This document shows, in pieces, positions 8,462 through 9,321 of a stretch of 9,321 bases of DNA; the first letter of the stretch is position 1, and each line of letters opens with the position of its first letter. A program made the position numbers and the translations under genes. The notes under the pieces were generated by a model that was not told the origin of the DNA, did no database searches, and saw only the letters and a list, made by a program, of their open reading frames with translations. The DNA is from Mycobacterium sp. (GTDB lineage: Bacteria; Actinomycetota; Actinomycetes; Mycobacteriales; Mycobacteriaceae), in NCBI GenBank assembly GCA_028706695.1, contig JAQTVU010000047.1:1-9321 (forward strand). Direction: 5' to 3'.

Positions 8462-8924
8462 AAGCGTCACCGATCGGCGCCAGCGCCAGCAGATCCGCGA
8501 TGCGATGGACCGGCTCATCGCCGGCGCCGCGCTGCACTCCGACGGCAAGCTCACCATCAAGAGCCTGGCTGAGGAGGCCCAAGTCAAGCGGTGGGTGCTC
8601 ACCCACCGCCACACCGACCTGCAGGACGAGTTTCGGGTCCGGATCGCCGACACCACTGGCAACCATCCACCGGCGCTGCGCAAGCTGTATGACGCCCACG
8701 TAGAGGCCACCGAGAAGATCCAGGAGCTCCGAGTCAAGGTCGCCGAGCTGAAGGCGACGCTGCGCCAGTTCGAGCGGGTCGTGCAGGTCCTGGCCCTGGA
8801 AAACCACCAGCTGAAGAACCCCGAAACCCCCCTCCGATCGGCAACTTTGTCCGCCCTGTCTTCTGCGGCAAACCGAAGCCGCCGCGCGGCCCCGCACCGC
8901 CGGCCGACAAAGCCCTGCTCATAG
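8442..8924 (+). CDS. small HTH/coiled-coil accessory protein (TnpC-like, DUF6262-type)
   Basis: This 160-residue protein starts inside the end of the third recombinase, at the ATG at 8442 or the adjacent ATG at 8445, with only a weak GGA upstream; coupled translation is likely. Residues about 38-65 (KLTIKSLAEEAQVKRWVLTH) look like a helix-turn-helix. Residues about 80-127 form a coiled coil, with an ELRVKVAELKATL heptad pattern ending in LALENHQL. This is the pattern of the small protein that follows the recombinases in Tn554-type elements, where TnpC affects efficiency and orientation of insertion. The last 34 residues are Ser/Arg-rich with no pattern. The other frame after the run of six C at 8827-8832 has better codon use and stays open to the TAA at 8998-9000, so the C-terminus may be frameshifted. 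Confidence 0.75.
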   Translation: MMAQATESVTDRRQRQQIRDAMDRLIAGAALHSDGKLTIKSLAEEAQVKRWVLTHRHTDLQDEFRVRIADTTGNHPPALRKLYDAHVEATEKIQELRVKVAELKATLRQFERVVQVLALENHQLKNPETPLRSATLSALSSAANRSRRAAPHRRPTKPCS

Positions 8925-8978
8925 TGGCCGCAACTCGTCGGCAGGCCGGGATGTCGATACCAAAACGCAACCGAAACC

Positions 8979-8996
8979 TGTCTAGACACCTAGACT
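8979..8996 (+). promoter_or_regulatory. promoter with overlapping inverted-repeat operator
   Basis: GTCTAG (8980-8985) and CTAGAC (8990-8995) form a perfect inverted repeat separated by ACAC. The left half also sits in the 10-base palindrome TGTCTAGACA (8979-8988). TAGACT at 8991-8996 fits the actinobacterial -10 (TANNNT). A start 7-10 bases downstream would fall at or just before the ATG at 9006, giving a leaderless transcript. That agrees with the absence of a ribosome site before this ATG. A protein bound to the repeat would block the -10, so autoregulation by the HTH protein encoded just downstream is a reasonable inference. Confidence 0.55.
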
Positions 8997-9005
8997 AAAT
9001 CGCCT

Positions 9006-9212
9006 ATGGGAGATGCGGTCGACACAGACGACTTGGTTGGCGCAGCCGAAGTCGCTGCGATACTCCGTCTCTCGCACCCGAACAGCGTGACGACATACCT
9101 CCATCGATACCCAGACTTCCCGAGACCTGTCGTCGACCTCGCGGCGAGCCGTGTTCGCCTCTGGCGACGGCAGGACATTGAGGACTGGCATCAGCGGAGG
9201 ACACAGCCATGA
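9006..9212 (+). CDS. small AlpA/MerR-like winged-helix DNA-binding protein
   Basis: This 68-residue protein starts at the ATG at 9006, 10 bases after a -10 box, and is probably translated from a leaderless message. Residues 9-30 (DLVGAAEVAAILRLSHPNSV) form the helix-turn-helix of the HTH_17/AlpA type. The following HRYPDFPRPVVDL and the ending VRLWRRQDIEDWHQRR match the wing and last helix typical of excisionase-like and small regulatory proteins. It could repress its own operon through the inverted repeat at 8980-8995, or act as an excisionase or directionality factor for a mobile element. Its stop overlaps the next start by ATGA (9209-9212), so it leads an operon with the next gene. The family is clear; the role is inferred. 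Confidence 0.85.
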   Translation: MGDAVDTDDLVGAAEVAAILRLSHPNSVTTYLHRYPDFPRPVVDLAASRVRLWRRQDIEDWHQRRTQP

Positions 9213-9321
9213 CCACGGCCGAGATAGTGCGAGGTGACCGAAGTGGCGGGGCGACTACGAGCCACACCATCCTCGTGCCCGCCCTCGAGCTTCTACTTCG
9301 CGAGGTCGGCACGTATGCGGC
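9209..9321 (+). CDS. N-terminus of an unidentified protein (partial)
   Basis: The frame opens with the ATG at 9209, preceded at 8 bases by a strong ribosome site GGAGG (9196-9200), and runs to the right edge with no stop. About 37 residues are visible: a polar, Thr/Gly-rich start and then a likely amphipathic helix (LVPALELLLREVGTY). I do not recognise the family. ATGA overlap with the HTH gene shows that the two are co-expressed. The position downstream of the transposition genes, where Tn554-type elements carry cargo, and the regulator in front suggest a cargo function. That is inference only. Confidence 0.6.
   Translation, partial: MTTAEIVRGDRSGGATTSHTILVPALELLLREVGTYA

Larger units (their letters stand above)
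2916..8924 (+). mobile_element. Tn554-like element: three tyrosine recombinases plus small accessory gene
   Basis: The left boundary is placed where methylase homology ends, just after the NPPF codons (about 2913-2922). The right limit given here is only the end of the last transposition gene; the true right end was not found and probably lies beyond 9321, because the methylase does not resume. The module has three recombinase-type genes followed by a small HTH/coiled-coil gene, in one direction and with almost no spacing. In Tn554-family elements two tyrosine recombinases (TnpA, TnpB) and a small TnpC carry out site-selective insertion, with cargo downstream. Recombinase-in-trio (RIT) elements also have three recombinases but no such small fourth gene in my recollection. 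I found no convincing terminal inverted repeats, as is usual for Tn554. Confidence 0.75.

Noticed and set aside
2922..8909. TTGTCGG (2922-2928) and CCGACAA (8903-8909) as possible terminal inverted repeats of the element.
   Set aside because: Only seven bases match, the second copy lies inside the small accessory gene, and a match this short is expected by chance in this much GC-rich sequence.
8925..8978. Search for a terminator or element end in the gap after the accessory gene.
   Set aside because: No stable hairpin with a T run and no copy of the left junction could be seen.

Overview
The window is GC-rich with strong G/C preference at third codon positions, and it carries a leaderless-type promoter near its right end. 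This suggests an actinobacterium, most likely a mycobacterium or close relative; that is an inference from composition and gene style. All convincing genes lie on the + strand. The content looks like a defence island invaded by a mobile element.

Left part (1-about 2915): the C-terminal tail of a helicase-like protein overlaps by ATGA the start of a large Eco57I-type DNA adenine methylase. The pair resembles the helicase-methylase pairs of class 1 DISARM (drmD-drmMI) and related restriction systems, but the tail is too short to settle which. The methylase is broken twice: by a one-base frameshift near 1490, and by loss of homology directly after its catalytic NPPF codons (about 2915).

Middle part (about 2916-8924): a compact transposition module follows. 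It has three consecutive tyrosine-recombinase-type genes (about 504, 607 and 729 aa) and a small helix-turn-helix/coiled-coil gene, all within a few bases of each other or overlapping. The layout is that of Tn554-like elements (tnpA-tnpB-tnpC), with one recombinase more than Tn554 itself. The first recombinase keeps all the catalytic residues I can check. The second is degenerate with a Cys cluster. The third keeps most of the residues, has Gln in the HxxR histidine position, and also has a Cys cluster.

Right part (8925-9321): an 81-bp gap ends in an inverted repeat that overlaps a promoter -10 box. Next come a 68-aa AlpA/MerR-like DNA-binding protein and the start of an unidentified gene, translationally coupled to it. 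The missing half of the methylase does not resume here. Either the element continues past the window with this regulator-led pair as cargo, or the locus was rearranged. The best novelty candidates are the insertion exactly at the methylase active-site codons, the three-recombinase architecture, and the unidentified gene after 9209.
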